A stretch of 64,000 nt of DNA from positions 1 to 64,000 of the forward strand of contig NZ_JAFBDA010000014.1 of NCBI RefSeq assembly GCF_016907995.1. Reading direction: 5' to 3'. Shown here piece after piece: positions 1 through 8,254 of the stretch; within the stretch, counting starts at the first letter, position 1; every line of letters starts with the position of its first letter. The stretch comes from Clostridium sardiniense. GTDB lineage: Bacteria > Bacillota > Clostridia > Clostridiales > Clostridiaceae. The translations under genes were made by a program, and so were the position numbers. The notes under the pieces were generated by a model. The model did not search any database. It was not told the DNA's origin and worked only from the letters and a program-made list of their open reading frames with translations.

Positions 1-264
1 TCCTAAAATAAGTCTTGTTGAGGAAATATTCAACCCTAGTCTAAAAAGAGTTGTAATTAATAATATAGTTGGAAATATTGATAATTGAAGAACATTAGTT
101 GAAAAAAGTGTCATTAGTAAAATCAACACTGATAAACTAATGTTTACTACTAATAGCATGTCCAGTATAAATGGAGGTAATGGTATTATAATCATTAAAA
201 TTATTCCAATAACTCCAAACCCAACGGCTATTTCAAATCTATTTTTTTTACTCATATTTGCCAT
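1..264 (-). CDS. flhA: Flagellar export gate protein FlhA, N-terminal part (runs off the window)
   Basis: FlhA is the large inner-membrane gate subunit of the flagellar type III export apparatus. Only the first 88 codons are present; the rest lies beyond base 1. The start is the ATG at 264 (MANMSKK), preceded by AGAGGA at good spacing; an in-frame ATG at 255 is less well placed. Hydrophobic segments cover about residues 13-32, 34-54 and 60-75, and the stretch FRLGLNISSTRLIL matches the conserved FHIPEP-family loop. It is the last visible gene of the flgB operon and follows flhB with a 13-base gap. Identity is secure although the protein is incomplete. Confidence 0.93.
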   Translation of the reverse strand, partial: MANMSKKNRFEIAVGFGVIGIILMIIIPLPPFILDMLLVVNISLSVLILLMTLFSTNVLQLSIFPTILLITTLFRLGLNISSTRLILG

Positions 265-277
265 ATTTTTAGTTCCT

Positions 278-1354
278 CTACTTATTTTTCTTATATCTAT
301 TCTTTATCTTGTATACAGCTACTAAAACTTCAGCAACTGCTGAGTACATTTCTTCTGGTACTTCTTCATTAACCTCTACTTCTTTATATATAAATCTAGC
401 AAGAGGTTTATTTTCTATTATTGGTATATCATTTTCCTTTGCTATTTTTCTTATATTCATAGCAAGAACATCAGCACCCTTTGCAAGAACTACAGGTGCA
501 GAATCAACCTCTCTATCATATCTAATTGCAATAGATAAGTGAGTTGGATTGGTTACTACAACTGTTGCATCTTTTGTACTTTGTATCATTCTTGCATTTG
601 CCATTTCTCTTTGCTTTTGTTTTATTTGTCCCTTTACTTGTGGGTCTCCTTCCGACTGCTTAAACTCATCTTTTATTTCTTGTTTACTCATTTTCATCTT
701 TTTATTATGAGAATAAAATTGATATGCAAAATCCAAAATACCAATTACAACTGCTATTAATATGGCTATATTAAATAACTTTTTTACTAGTGCAAATATT
801 ACATAAATAAGATTTGGAAAATAAATATCTCCTGTTTTTAAAATCTCACCATAATTGTCTTTAACAAAAGAATAGCCTATGTAACTTAATATAATTAATA
901 AAATATTATTCTTTAATAAATTAATAAAAGCATTTTGAGAAAACATATTTTTAAATCCGTTAATTGGGTTAATTTTTGAAAATTTAGGTTTTATTGATTC
1001 TTTTGCGAATAATAATCCTGTTTGCATTACATTTGCTATAACTCCAATACATAATACAATAACTCCGATAGGCAAAAATATTTTAAAAAAAACAATTATT
1101 CCATTAGTAAGTACTAAATTAACTATATTTTTATTAAAATCTATATTGAAATTGAATCTTAAAAATGATGCTATTAATATTTTTAATTGTTTTATTGCAT
1201 AATTAGACATACAAAATATAGCTAATACAGAACCTATTAATGTAAATGCATTTATAGCTTCCTTGCTTTTTGCAACATTTCCCTTTTTCCGCTCATCCTT
1301 TTTCTTCTTAGGCGTAGCCTTTTCAGTTTTTTCAGATATATTATTCACCTCCAA
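278..1354 (-). CDS. flhB: Flagellar export switch protein FlhB (start codon uncertain)
   Basis: FlhB is the membrane component that switches export from hook to filament substrates. It has the conserved N-terminal EKTEKATPKK segment, four hydrophobic segments, and a cytoplasmic domain with the autocleavage motif NPTH at residues 269-272 of the open frame. The start is odd. The open frame begins at a TTG (1354) with no upstream Shine-Dalgarno, while the only good one, GGAGGTG (1352-1346), faces an ATA codon at 1339 six bases away. Translation from that ATA would give SEKTEKATP, the usual FlhB beginning. The frame is also continuous with fliR: one TAA plus seven codons separate it from this TTG. 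A GTG at 1348 lies inside the Shine-Dalgarno. Confidence 0.93.
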   Translation of the reverse strand: MEVNNISEKTEKATPKKKKDERKKGNVAKSKEAINAFTLIGSVLAIFCMSNYAIKQLKILIASFLRFNFNIDFNKNIVNLVLTNGIIVFFKIFLPIGVIVLCIGVIANVMQTGLLFAKESIKPKFSKINPINGFKNMFSQNAFINLLKNNILLIILSYIGYSFVKDNYGEILKTGDIYFPNLIYVIFALVKKLFNIAILIAVVIGILDFAYQFYSHNKKMKMSKQEIKDEFKQSEGDPQVKGQIKQKQREMANARMIQSTKDATVVVTNPTHLSIAIRYDREVDSAPVVLAKGADVLAMNIRKIAKENDIPIIENKPLARFIYKEVEVNEEVPEEMYSAVAEVLVAVYKIKNRYKKNK

Positions 1355-1375
1355 ATCTTTAGTTTTATAATTTTC

Positions 1376-2128
1376 TTAATAGAAAATCATATTAATTATA
1401 TTTAGTGCAAATGTTCCATTTAAAACATTTATTAAACCTTTAAACATTTCATGCATTCCATTTATTAAGAATGGTAACATACTTAATAAGAATACTATCC
1501 CAACTAACATCTTTAAAGGCATTCCTATTATCATTACATTTAATCCAGAAATACTTCTTGATATTATTCCTGTTATCAAATCTGTGATTATGAGAACAAG
1601 TATTATTGGTATTGCCATTTTTATTCCTAAGATGAAATAGCTTAAAAATATCTTTAAAATATATCCTAAATTATTTTTTAATATAAATTTACCAACCGGT
1701 ATTATTTTGAAACTATTCTGTATAGAACTTATCAAAATATAATGTATATTTAGTCCAAAAAATACTACTATTCCAATAAAATACATCATATTTTCCATAA
1801 TCGTTGATTGACTGTGGATATTAGGATCATATATGCTTGCCATAGATAATCCTAATTGGTTATCAATTAATTTCCCCACTAACCTTAAACTATAGAAACA
1901 TATATTAACTATGTATCCTAATACTAAGCCATTAATTGTTTCTAAAATTCCAAGTCTTACTAATTGGAACAAATTGTCTACTTTAATGCTACTATCCACA
2001 TTCATTCCTATTATAATTGATAAAAATATTGAGAAAATTATCTTAAAAATATTTGGTGTTCCATTTGGAAATATAATATTAATGGCTATAAGAAAAGCAG
2101 CTATTCTAAAAAATATATAAATAAACAT
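1376..2128 (-). CDS. fliR: Flagellar export protein FliR
   Basis: FliR is a polytopic inner-membrane protein of the FliPQR export channel. The 250-residue product is hydrophobic throughout, with about six membrane segments, and is the usual length for the family. The ATG at 2128 follows the fliQ stop by one base (TAAGATG), so the two are probably translationally coupled. Its TAA stop is in the same frame as flhB, with seven codons between that stop and the annotated TTG of flhB. This matters because several clostridia have a single fused FliR-FlhB protein. Confidence 0.93.
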   Translation of the reverse strand: MFIYIFFRIAAFLIAINIIFPNGTPNIFKIIFSIFLSIIIGMNVDSSIKVDNLFQLVRLGILETINGLVLGYIVNICFYSLRLVGKLIDNQLGLSMASIYDPNIHSQSTIMENMMYFIGIVVFFGLNIHYILISSIQNSFKIIPVGKFILKNNLGYILKIFLSYFILGIKMAIPIILVLIITDLITGIISRSISGLNVMIIGMPLKMLVGIVFLLSMLPFLINGMHEMFKGLINVLNGTFALNIINMIFY

Positions 2129-2129
2129 C

Positions 2130-2399
2130 TTACTTAGTTATAGTGGCTATAATATTAAATAGCTCATTAGTCATTATTATTAACTTATTAAACATCCATG
2201 GTCCACCTACAATTAAAACTAATATAATAGCAACAAGTTTAGGCACAAATGTTAAAGTTTGCTCTTGTATTTGTGTTGTTGCCTGAAATATGCTTATTAT
2301 CAATCCTACAATTAATGATATTCCTAAAATAGGACCTGCTACCATAGCTCCTGTTACCAAAGCTTTTTTAACTATTGTCATTATTGCCATTTCACTCAT
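2130..2399 (-). CDS. fliQ: Flagellar export protein FliQ
   Basis: FliQ is a small membrane subunit of the flagellar export channel, forming the FliP5Q4R1 complex with FliP and FliR. The 89-residue product has two hydrophobic helices, about residues 15-37 and 49-75, joined by the polar turn QATTQIQEQTLTFVPK, which is typical of the family. It lies between fliP (10-base gap) and fliR (one-base gap), the canonical order. A ribosome binding site (AGGAGAAAAGC) precedes the ATG. Confidence 0.95.
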   Translation of the reverse strand: MSEMAIMTIVKKALVTGAMVAGPILGISLIVGLIISIFQATTQIQEQTLTFVPKLVAIILVLIVGGPWMFNKLIIMTNELFNIIATITK

Positions 2400-2409
2400 A
2401 GCTTTTCTC

Positions 2410-3081
2410 CTATCCTGTAAAACTTTGTATTAAAGATTTGACCAATAAGCCCCATCCGTCAACCATTACAAATAATAACAATTTAAACGGAAGTGCTACC
2501 ATTGCCGGTGGAAGCATAAACATTCCCATAGACATAAGAATACTAGAAACTATTAAATCTATAACTAAAAAAGGAATATAAATAATAAATCCTATTTGAA
2601 ATGCTGTCTTTAATTCACTTATAGCAAATGCTGGTACTATTATTGTTAAAGGTAAATCTTTTTTATTTTTTACATCTATCTTTTTTGGTGAATTATTAAT
2701 AAATAACTCTAAATCGTTATCTCTTGTTTGTTTTAATAAAAATCCTACAATTGGTTTTTTTGCCTCATCCACTGCCTTTTGTAATTTAATTTCTTTATTC
2801 ATATAGGGTTGTATTGAATTATCCATAACATCATTAACTACTGGAGTCATTATAAACATAGTTATACATAAGGCAAGTCCAATAAGTATTTGATTTGGAA
2901 TTATCTGCTGAGCCCCTAATGCTGATTTAATAAATGAAAATGTAATTATTACTCTTACGAAACTTGTCATCATAAAAATTATTGCTGTTATAAACATAAG
3001 AGCTGTCATTAAGAAGAACACCTTCATAATAGGTGCCATCTGTGAGTTATTTATAAAAATTCTATTTATTGCATCCATCAT
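2410..3081 (-). CDS. fliP: Flagellar export protein FliP (short N-terminus)
   Basis: FliP forms the core of the flagellar export channel. Conserved stretches are visible: MMTSFVRVIITFSFIKSALG, SELKTAFQIGF and the C-terminal PFKLLLFVMVDGWGLL. At 223 residues it is shorter than many FliP proteins of about 250, because the cleavable signal peptide and periplasmic leader seen in proteobacterial FliP are absent; the first hydrophobic helix starts near residue 20. The start overlaps the end of fliO by 20 bases, suggesting coupling. An adjacent second ATG could be the true start. Confidence 0.94.
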   Translation of the reverse strand: MMDAINRIFINNSQMAPIMKVFFLMTALMFITAIIFMMTSFVRVIITFSFIKSALGAQQIIPNQILIGLALCITMFIMTPVVNDVMDNSIQPYMNKEIKLQKAVDEAKKPIVGFLLKQTRDNDLELFINNSPKKIDVKNKKDLPLTIIVPAFAISELKTAFQIGFIIYIPFLVIDLIVSSILMSMGMFMLPPAMVALPFKLLLFVMVDGWGLLVKSLIQSFTG

Positions 3082-3451
3082 CTTTTTTCCCTATAAACTT
3101 TTTATTTAAAATATCCTTAAAATCTATACCAGATATTCTAGACAGATCTATAGAATTTTGTTTTTGTTTTTTCATAATCATTATTTCATTCATTTTCTCT
3201 TCATCTAACTCTTTTATTTTCTCTATATTATGTGCTGAGGCTATTAACACACATCCAGTAGATCCAGTCTTTATAAAATAAAGACTTAAATCTTTATTTA
3301 AATTAAATCTTTCAATAATTTGAACATATAGACCTGAATTCACCTTATTTATACTTTTCTTACTAAGTCTTATAGAAATAACTATTAGTAGCACTCCAAC
3401 TGGTACAAGTACAATAATATTTATTAAATACTGCATGATTGTTTTGTCCAT
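3062..3451 (-). CDS. fliO: FliO-like flagellar biosynthesis protein
   Basis: FliO assists stable assembly of FliP in the membrane. The 129-residue product has one membrane helix at about residues 7-26, then a basic cytoplasmic segment and a small FliO-type domain ending in a lysine-rich tail. Sequence conservation in this family is low, so the call rests on size, the single-helix topology and the position directly before fliP, which it overlaps by 20 bases. Confidence 0.8.
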   Translation of the reverse strand: MDKTIMQYLINIIVLVPVGVLLIVISIRLSKKSINKVNSGLYVQIIERFNLNKDLSLYFIKTGSTGCVLIASAHNIEKIKELDEEKMNEIMIMKKQKQNSIDLSRISGIDFKDILNKKFIGKKDDGCNK

Positions 3452-3484
3452 ATTTTATTTAAATTCCTTCCCTTTTAAATTTTC

Positions 3485-4198
3485 CTATTTTTCTAAATCT
3501 TTAGCATTTACCTTTTCAACATCTCTATGTTGCATAATTAATATATCAACTCTTCTATTAATTGCTCTATTCTTTTCATTATCATTTGGTACTAAAGGTC
3601 TATATTGACCATATCCATTTGCAGAAAATCTCTTAGGACTAATCTTTTTTTCTTCAATAAAATATTGAAGTACAGTTACAGCTCTAGCTGTAGATAGTTC
3701 CCAATTTGATTTATATTTACTATTATATATAGGAACATTATCTGTATGGCCCTGAACACTAATCTCATTATTTACCTCAGGAATAATTGTACTTATTACA
3801 TCCAATATTTTGGTGCTATTTTTTTTAAGTTCTGACTTTCCAGAATCAAATAAAATACTATCACTAAGCTGAAGAACTACTCCTGCATCCTCTTTTCTAA
3901 CTTTAATAACATCCTCTAGATGATTCTTATCTATTATTTCAGTTACCTTATCTACAAGATTGTCATAATCCGTTTTAACTGGAACTTCGGGGTTTATATC
4001 TCCAGATATCTTATTAGGTGTCTTACCTAATATCTCGCTTTCAAATGCAGCTGCAACAAGCTTAAGTTTCTTATTATCAGTTGTAGAAAAAGAATATAGT
4101 AGTATAAAAAATGTTAACAATAATGTTATTGTATCGGCATATGTATCCATCCATCCATTTGTATTGATATCATCTGGTTTTCTTTTTCTACGCAGCAT
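3485..4198 (-). CDS. motB: Flagellar motor stator protein MotB
   Basis: MotB is the peptidoglycan-binding half of the proton-driven stator. The single N-terminal membrane helix (about residues 20-40) contains the ion-carrying aspartate D22 in YADTITLLLTF. The C-terminal half (about residues 110-225) is an OmpA-type domain with SVQGHTDNVP and NRRVDI motifs that anchors it to the wall. Length (237) is normal. It overlaps the end of motA by 11 bases, so the pair is translationally coupled. Residues suggest a proton rather than sodium stator, but ion choice cannot be settled from sequence alone. Confidence 0.95.
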   Translation of the reverse strand: MLRRKRKPDDINTNGWMDTYADTITLLLTFFILLYSFSTTDNKKLKLVAAAFESEILGKTPNKISGDINPEVPVKTDYDNLVDKVTEIIDKNHLEDVIKVRKEDAGVVLQLSDSILFDSGKSELKKNSTKILDVISTIIPEVNNEISVQGHTDNVPIYNSKYKSNWELSTARAVTVLQYFIEEKKISPKRFSANGYGQYRPLVPNDNEKNRAINRRVDILIMQHRDVEKVNAKDLEK

Positions 4199-5003
4199 TT
4201 ATCTCTACCTTCTTATTTCTATTTTTTTCATTCATATATTTTTTCTTTTCTTTTTCTGTTAAAAAACTCATTAATTTTTCTTCTAGAACTCTTGTTGTTT
4301 CAGAATTTTTAATACATAAAATACCTACTAACATCATTTCTCTATTTTCTGCTTCTTTATCTCCTTTATTTTGAAGATTAAATCCTAAAGGATTTAAAAT
4401 TAAATTAGCTAATAATGCTCCATAAAAAGTTGTAATAAGAGCTTTTGCCATTCCACTAGCTATAACATCTGGATTATCAATCTTTGCAAGCATTTGAATA
4501 AGCCCAATAAGAGTACCAAGCATACCAAATGCAGGAGCATATGATCCCCATGTTTTAAATATTTTAGATCCTTTATTATATCTACCTTCAATTTCTAATA
4601 TTTTATTATTCATTACTTCTTCTATTAACTTATCATCTACTCCATCAATAACTAATTCTAAACCACATTTTAAAAACTCATCTTTAATTTCATCAACTTG
4701 ATTTTCCAGACTAAGTAATCCATCTTTTCTAGACTTTATAGATAAATTTTTAAACATTTCAATTGTTTTAATCTTTGACATAGAAGGATTTGTAAATAAC
4801 TTTGATGTCATAGCAATAAGTAATCTAATATCATCTAGTGGAAATGTTATTAATAATGCTGCAAAAGATCCTCCTATTGTTATTATTATTGATATCAAAT
4901 CATAAAATGCATTTATTCCAACTGATCCTTGGGATATAGCATAAATTATAAATCCTATTCCTAACAATATCCCTATAGGTGTTAATATATCTTGTTTTTT
5001 CAT
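4188..5003 (-). CDS. motA: Flagellar motor stator protein MotA
   Basis: MotA is the membrane stator subunit that contacts FliG and couples ion flow to rotation. The 271-residue product has four hydrophobic segments: two near the N-terminus (about 10-25 and 33-53) and two in the middle (about 150-170 and 180-205). These flank a charged cytoplasmic loop of about 90 residues, the usual MotA plan. The GSYAPAFGMLGTLIGLI region is the conserved third helix. It is preceded by flgE at 16 bases with no flbD gene between, and overlaps motB. Confidence 0.95.
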   Translation of the reverse strand: MKKQDILTPIGILLGIGFIIYAISQGSVGINAFYDLISIIITIGGSFAALLITFPLDDIRLLIAMTSKLFTNPSMSKIKTIEMFKNLSIKSRKDGLLSLENQVDEIKDEFLKCGLELVIDGVDDKLIEEVMNNKILEIEGRYNKGSKIFKTWGSYAPAFGMLGTLIGLIQMLAKIDNPDVIASGMAKALITTFYGALLANLILNPLGFNLQNKGDKEAENREMMLVGILCIKNSETTRVLEEKLMSFLTEKEKKKYMNEKNRNKKVEINAA

Positions 5004-5019
5004 ATTTTCAACCTCTTAT

Positions 5020-5865
5020 TTATCTTTTAAGATTTAGTATTTCCTGTAATAATTCATCACTAGTTGTTATTACTTTACCTGCTGCTTGGAAAGCTCTTGT
5101 CGCAACTATCATGTCTGTAAATTCTTCTGATAAGTCAATATTAGACATTTCTATATATCCCTGATTTACAAGTCCAATTCTTGCTGATGCAGCCCCAGTA
5201 TTATATAAAGGTTTTCCTGAGTTTGCAGTGTCCGAATAAATATTTCCATTTATTGCTTCTAATCCAGAATCATTTTGAAATACTGCAACTTTAAGCTTTT
5301 GAAGATTTTCTACCTTAGTGCCATCTTCTAAAAGATATGTTAAATTACCTTCTGTTGAAATATTAAAAGAAACAACCTTTTTTTTAACTGCAGTAGGTGT
5401 TGCTCCATATTCTTTTGGTATTGTAACAGGTTCATCATTTGTATTTAATACTTTATACCCCTTAGATGTTACTAAATTACCATTAGCATCTAAAGAAAAT
5501 GAACCATCTCTAGTATATCCTTCAACAATAATATCCTTTTTCTTATCCATTTCAATTACAAAAAAACCGTCTCCATCTATTGCTAAATCTGTAGGTCTTC
5601 CTGTTGGTTGAATAGCACCTTGAGTCATATACTTTTCTATACTTGATACTTTAGCTCCAACACCAACTTGTCCAGGGTTAACTCCACCAACAGTTTTTCC
5701 TGGAGAACTTGAATATATTATTGTTTGATTTAACGCATCACTAAATCTAACACCTGATTTTTTAAACGCAGTAGTTCCTGAGTTTGCAACATTATTTCCT
5801 ACCACATCCATCTTAGTTTGATTAGCTTTCATACCACTTATTCCAGAATACATTGATTTTAACAT
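5020..5865 (-). CDS. flgE: Flagellar hook protein FlgE (short type)
   Basis: This protein polymerises into the hook joining basal body and filament. The N-terminal rod/hook signature (YSGISGMKANQTKMDVVGNNVANSGT) and the C-terminal FlgE/FlgG domain (residues about 235-280, with IDLSEEFTDMIVATRAFQAAGKVI) are clear. AIDGDGFFVI marks the central hook/basal-body motif. At 281 residues it is short for a hook protein and close in size to the rod protein FlgG. Its place after fliK-flgD and before motA supports FlgE, the form seen in other Firmicutes. A strong AAGGAGG precedes the ATG. Confidence 0.88.
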   Translation of the reverse strand: MLKSMYSGISGMKANQTKMDVVGNNVANSGTTAFKKSGVRFSDALNQTIIYSSSPGKTVGGVNPGQVGVGAKVSSIEKYMTQGAIQPTGRPTDLAIDGDGFFVIEMDKKKDIIVEGYTRDGSFSLDANGNLVTSKGYKVLNTNDEPVTIPKEYGATPTAVKKKVVSFNISTEGNLTYLLEDGTKVENLQKLKVAVFQNDSGLEAINGNIYSDTANSGKPLYNTGAASARIGLVNQGYIEMSNIDLSEEFTDMIVATRAFQAAGKVITTSDELLQEILNLKR

Positions 5866-5902
5866 TTGTATATCCTCCTTATAATCCTATATATTGTTTG
5901 CT

Positions 5903-6364
5903 TTAATTTACCTTTACTAATTCAGAATACTGAAATTTTTTTGTTTCTTTAGTACCATCTAAAGAAACTTCTAAAAATACTGAGTTATTTTCTACAGATA
6001 CACTTTTTATATCTCCTACAAATTTTTTAGTAATTCCATTTTCATCTGAAGAATTTATTTCTACATTTTTTCCAATTAATGATGATGCTGTTTGTAATGC
6101 ACTATTAACTAATATTCCATTATTCATGCTTATTAAGTCTTTCATAGAATCATTTAAACTTATCATCTGTTCTAGTGAAGAAAATTGTGATAACTGGGTA
6201 ATATATTGTGATGGATCTTGAGTATTTAATGGATCTTGATTAGTCATCTGAGCAACTAACATTTTAAGAAATATTTCTTTATTTATTTCTCCACCTTTTT
6301 TAACTATAGCTGTTCCATTTTCAGTCTTATTATTACCTACATCTTTTACACTATTTACTTCCAT
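5903..6364 (-). CDS. flgD: Flagellar hook cap / assembly protein FlgD
   Basis: FlgD forms the temporary cap that guides hook subunit assembly. The N-terminal FlgD motif is intact at about residues 29-55 (FLKMLVAQMTNQDPLNTQDPSQYITQLSQ in the frame). The 153-residue product lacks the large C-terminal Ig-like domains of proteobacterial FlgD and ends in a compact beta-rich region, as in other Firmicutes. It sits between fliK and flgE, with AAAAGGAG before the ATG. Confidence 0.94.
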   Translation of the reverse strand: MEVNSVKDVGNNKTENGTAIVKKGGEINKEIFLKMLVAQMTNQDPLNTQDPSQYITQLSQFSSLEQMISLNDSMKDLISMNNGILVNSALQTASSLIGKNVEINSSDENGITKKFVGDIKSVSVENNSVFLEVSLDGTKETKKFQYSELVKVN

Positions 6365-6377
6365 ATCTATTCTCCTT

Positions 6378-7790
6378 TTATATCAATAAATTAATATTTG
6401 TATCTTCCGCTACAGTGTTTTCTAATTCACTATCATTCTCTTTGATTAAAGCTCTATCTTTTTTTTCTTCTCTATTGTTATTTCCATTAAATTGTCTATC
6501 ACTATTTTCATTAAAACTATTTTCAAAGTGACTTAACTTAATTTCAACAGTTACTTCTCTATTATCCAAATTCATATTAATAAGATGTGATTTTATATCA
6601 TTTAAATTATCCTTAATCATAAGCAAAGTATCTTTATTAGCTATACTAATAAGATAACTACTTTTATCATCTGTTCTTATAATACTTATTTTCATAACTC
6701 CTAACTCTTTAGGATTCATAGTTACATTTATTTCTTCTAATTCATTATTTTTTAGATAGTTTATTGCTTGCACAATATCATTTTTAATAAATTCTCTTCT
6801 AACAACAATAGGTGTATTATCGTTGATTACATTATTTGAATTACTATTACCTATATTAGCTATGCCTATACTTCTATCTAAAGTACTACTAAGGTTATTT
6901 TCTAAATATGTCTTTTTATTTTTCTCATTATCTAAATTATTGCTTTCTATAGTTAATCCATTAGAATCTTTATTATCACTAATTTGTCCATCTTCACTTA
7001 AATTAATATTTTCATTTAATAAAACTGTATTATTTAATTCAATATTTGTATTTAAATTGCTATGTTTATTGAACTTATCCTCATCTAAAGCTATATAATT
7101 TAATATATCTATATCATCTTTAGAAACTTTAACTATGTTTCTATTAGCTACTAAATTCTCATTACTATTTGATAATTTAGTGCTATTTTTAGTTTCATTA
7201 AGTATATTTAAAATATAATTCTTTAAGTTACTTAAACTATTATCGTTTATTGTATTTTTAGAATCACCTTTAAATCTTTTTGTATTAGTAAGATCATTCT
7301 TACTTGCAACTTCACTAAAATTTTTAGTATCATTACTCTCTATTAGATCTAATACTTTTTTTATTGCATCAATTTCATGAGTATTAATATTTTTAACATT
7401 AAGCATATTAGATGTATTTTGTTTCATTTCATTAATATTATTACTATCAGTATTTAAATTACTTTCTATTGTATCTATAGCATCTATAAGCTCTTCTAAC
7501 TTTTCTTTGATATTCTCAGACTTAGTCTCTTGTAATTTCTTTCCATTTATTATGTTAAGTTCACTCAATGCTATAGCTAATATTTCATTTAAATTATCAT
7601 CCATTTTCTTATTATCATGATCACTCTTATCATCATGCTTACTCTTATCAATATTATCTATATTCTTATTACCTAGCTTATCTAAAGCTTTTTCATCTAA
7701 AATAGATACAAATTCATTTTTACTTTTATCATCTTTTACAGTCTCATTACTTTTATAATTAACTTTTGTCTCCAACATATCTATTCGCAT
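6378..7790 (-). CDS. fliK: Flagellar hook-length control protein FliK
   Basis: FliK is the exported ruler that measures hook length and triggers FlhB switching. The 470-residue product has a long, Asn/Asp/Lys-rich, low-complexity region without clear domains. A conserved C-terminal hook-length domain follows at about residues 335-425, with INVTMNPKELGVMKISI and LRDEL-like substitutes. Sequence outside this domain is poorly conserved in the family, and its length sets hook length. It lies 10 bases from fliJ and 13 from flgD. Its ribosome binding site (GGGGT) is weaker than those of its neighbours. Confidence 0.88.
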   Translation of the reverse strand: MRIDMLETKVNYKSNETVKDDKSKNEFVSILDEKALDKLGNKNIDNIDKSKHDDKSDHDNKKMDDNLNEILAIALSELNIINGKKLQETKSENIKEKLEELIDAIDTIESNLNTDSNNINEMKQNTSNMLNVKNINTHEIDAIKKVLDLIESNDTKNFSEVASKNDLTNTKRFKGDSKNTINDNSLSNLKNYILNILNETKNSTKLSNSNENLVANRNIVKVSKDDIDILNYIALDEDKFNKHSNLNTNIELNNTVLLNENINLSEDGQISDNKDSNGLTIESNNLDNEKNKKTYLENNLSSTLDRSIGIANIGNSNSNNVINDNTPIVVRREFIKNDIVQAINYLKNNELEEINVTMNPKELGVMKISIIRTDDKSSYLISIANKDTLLMIKDNLNDIKSHLINMNLDNREVTVEIKLSHFENSFNENSDRQFNGNNNREEKKDRALIKENDSELENTVAEDTNINLLI

Positions 7791-7800
7791 AATCTAACCC

Positions 7801-8241
7801 CTAAACAATTTGAGTTCTTTTTCTTAAAAATGCATACATTCCAAACTCATCATTTGCCATTTGTTCCTTATGTTCCTCTTCTTTTGTAAAAACCTTATGT
7901 TTACTCTCTTTAAGTTTCTCTAAAGATTTTCTTTCTATTTGTTTATTTAAAAGCTCTGATCTAACTTCATTTAATAAATCATTCTTATCTTTTAAATCTT
8001 CATTAGTTTTTTCAATTGTCTTTAATAGAGAATATAAATAATTAGAAACTATTTTCCTTGAAATCGTATCATCAAATTTTATATTTTCCGAATATTTTTC
8101 ATAATTAGTATTAAGATTTTCTAATTTTCTTTCTATAACTTTTTTTTCATTTTGTACTTTTGAATATTTAACTTTACTTTCATCTTCATTTTTAATTTTT
8201 ATATCTAATACTTTTTGAAGTTTAAATTTAAAATTATTCAA
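7801..8241 (-). CDS. fliJ: Flagellar export chaperone FliJ
   Basis: FliJ is the soluble coiled-coil stalk of the export ATPase and escorts chaperone complexes. The 146-residue product is almost entirely charged alpha-helix with heptad-like spacing (KLQKVLDIKIKNEDESKVKYSKVQ, then long Lys/Glu runs), the FliJ pattern. The start is TTG at 8241, eight bases after AGAGGT. It follows fliI by 13 bases. The family is poorly conserved, so position and coiled-coil character carry the call. Confidence 0.87.
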   Translation of the reverse strand: MNNFKFKLQKVLDIKIKNEDESKVKYSKVQNEKKVIERKLENLNTNYEKYSENIKFDDTISRKIVSNYLYSLLKTIEKTNEDLKDKNDLLNEVRSELLNKQIERKSLEKLKESKHKVFTKEEEHKEQMANDEFGMYAFLRKRTQIV

Positions 8242-8254
8242 TGTTATTTACCTC

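Noticed and set aside
140-325. Short plus-strand open frames antisense to flagellar, metabolic and glycosidase genes
   Set aside because: They lie opposite well-supported minus-strand genes, lack ribosome binding sites and show reverse-complement composition of conserved proteins.
1337-2128. Annotating fliR and flhB as one fused protein
   Set aside because: A clear TAA (1378-1376) lies between them in the given sequence, and fliR is complete at 250 residues; fusion is noted only as a relative's form or possible ancestry.
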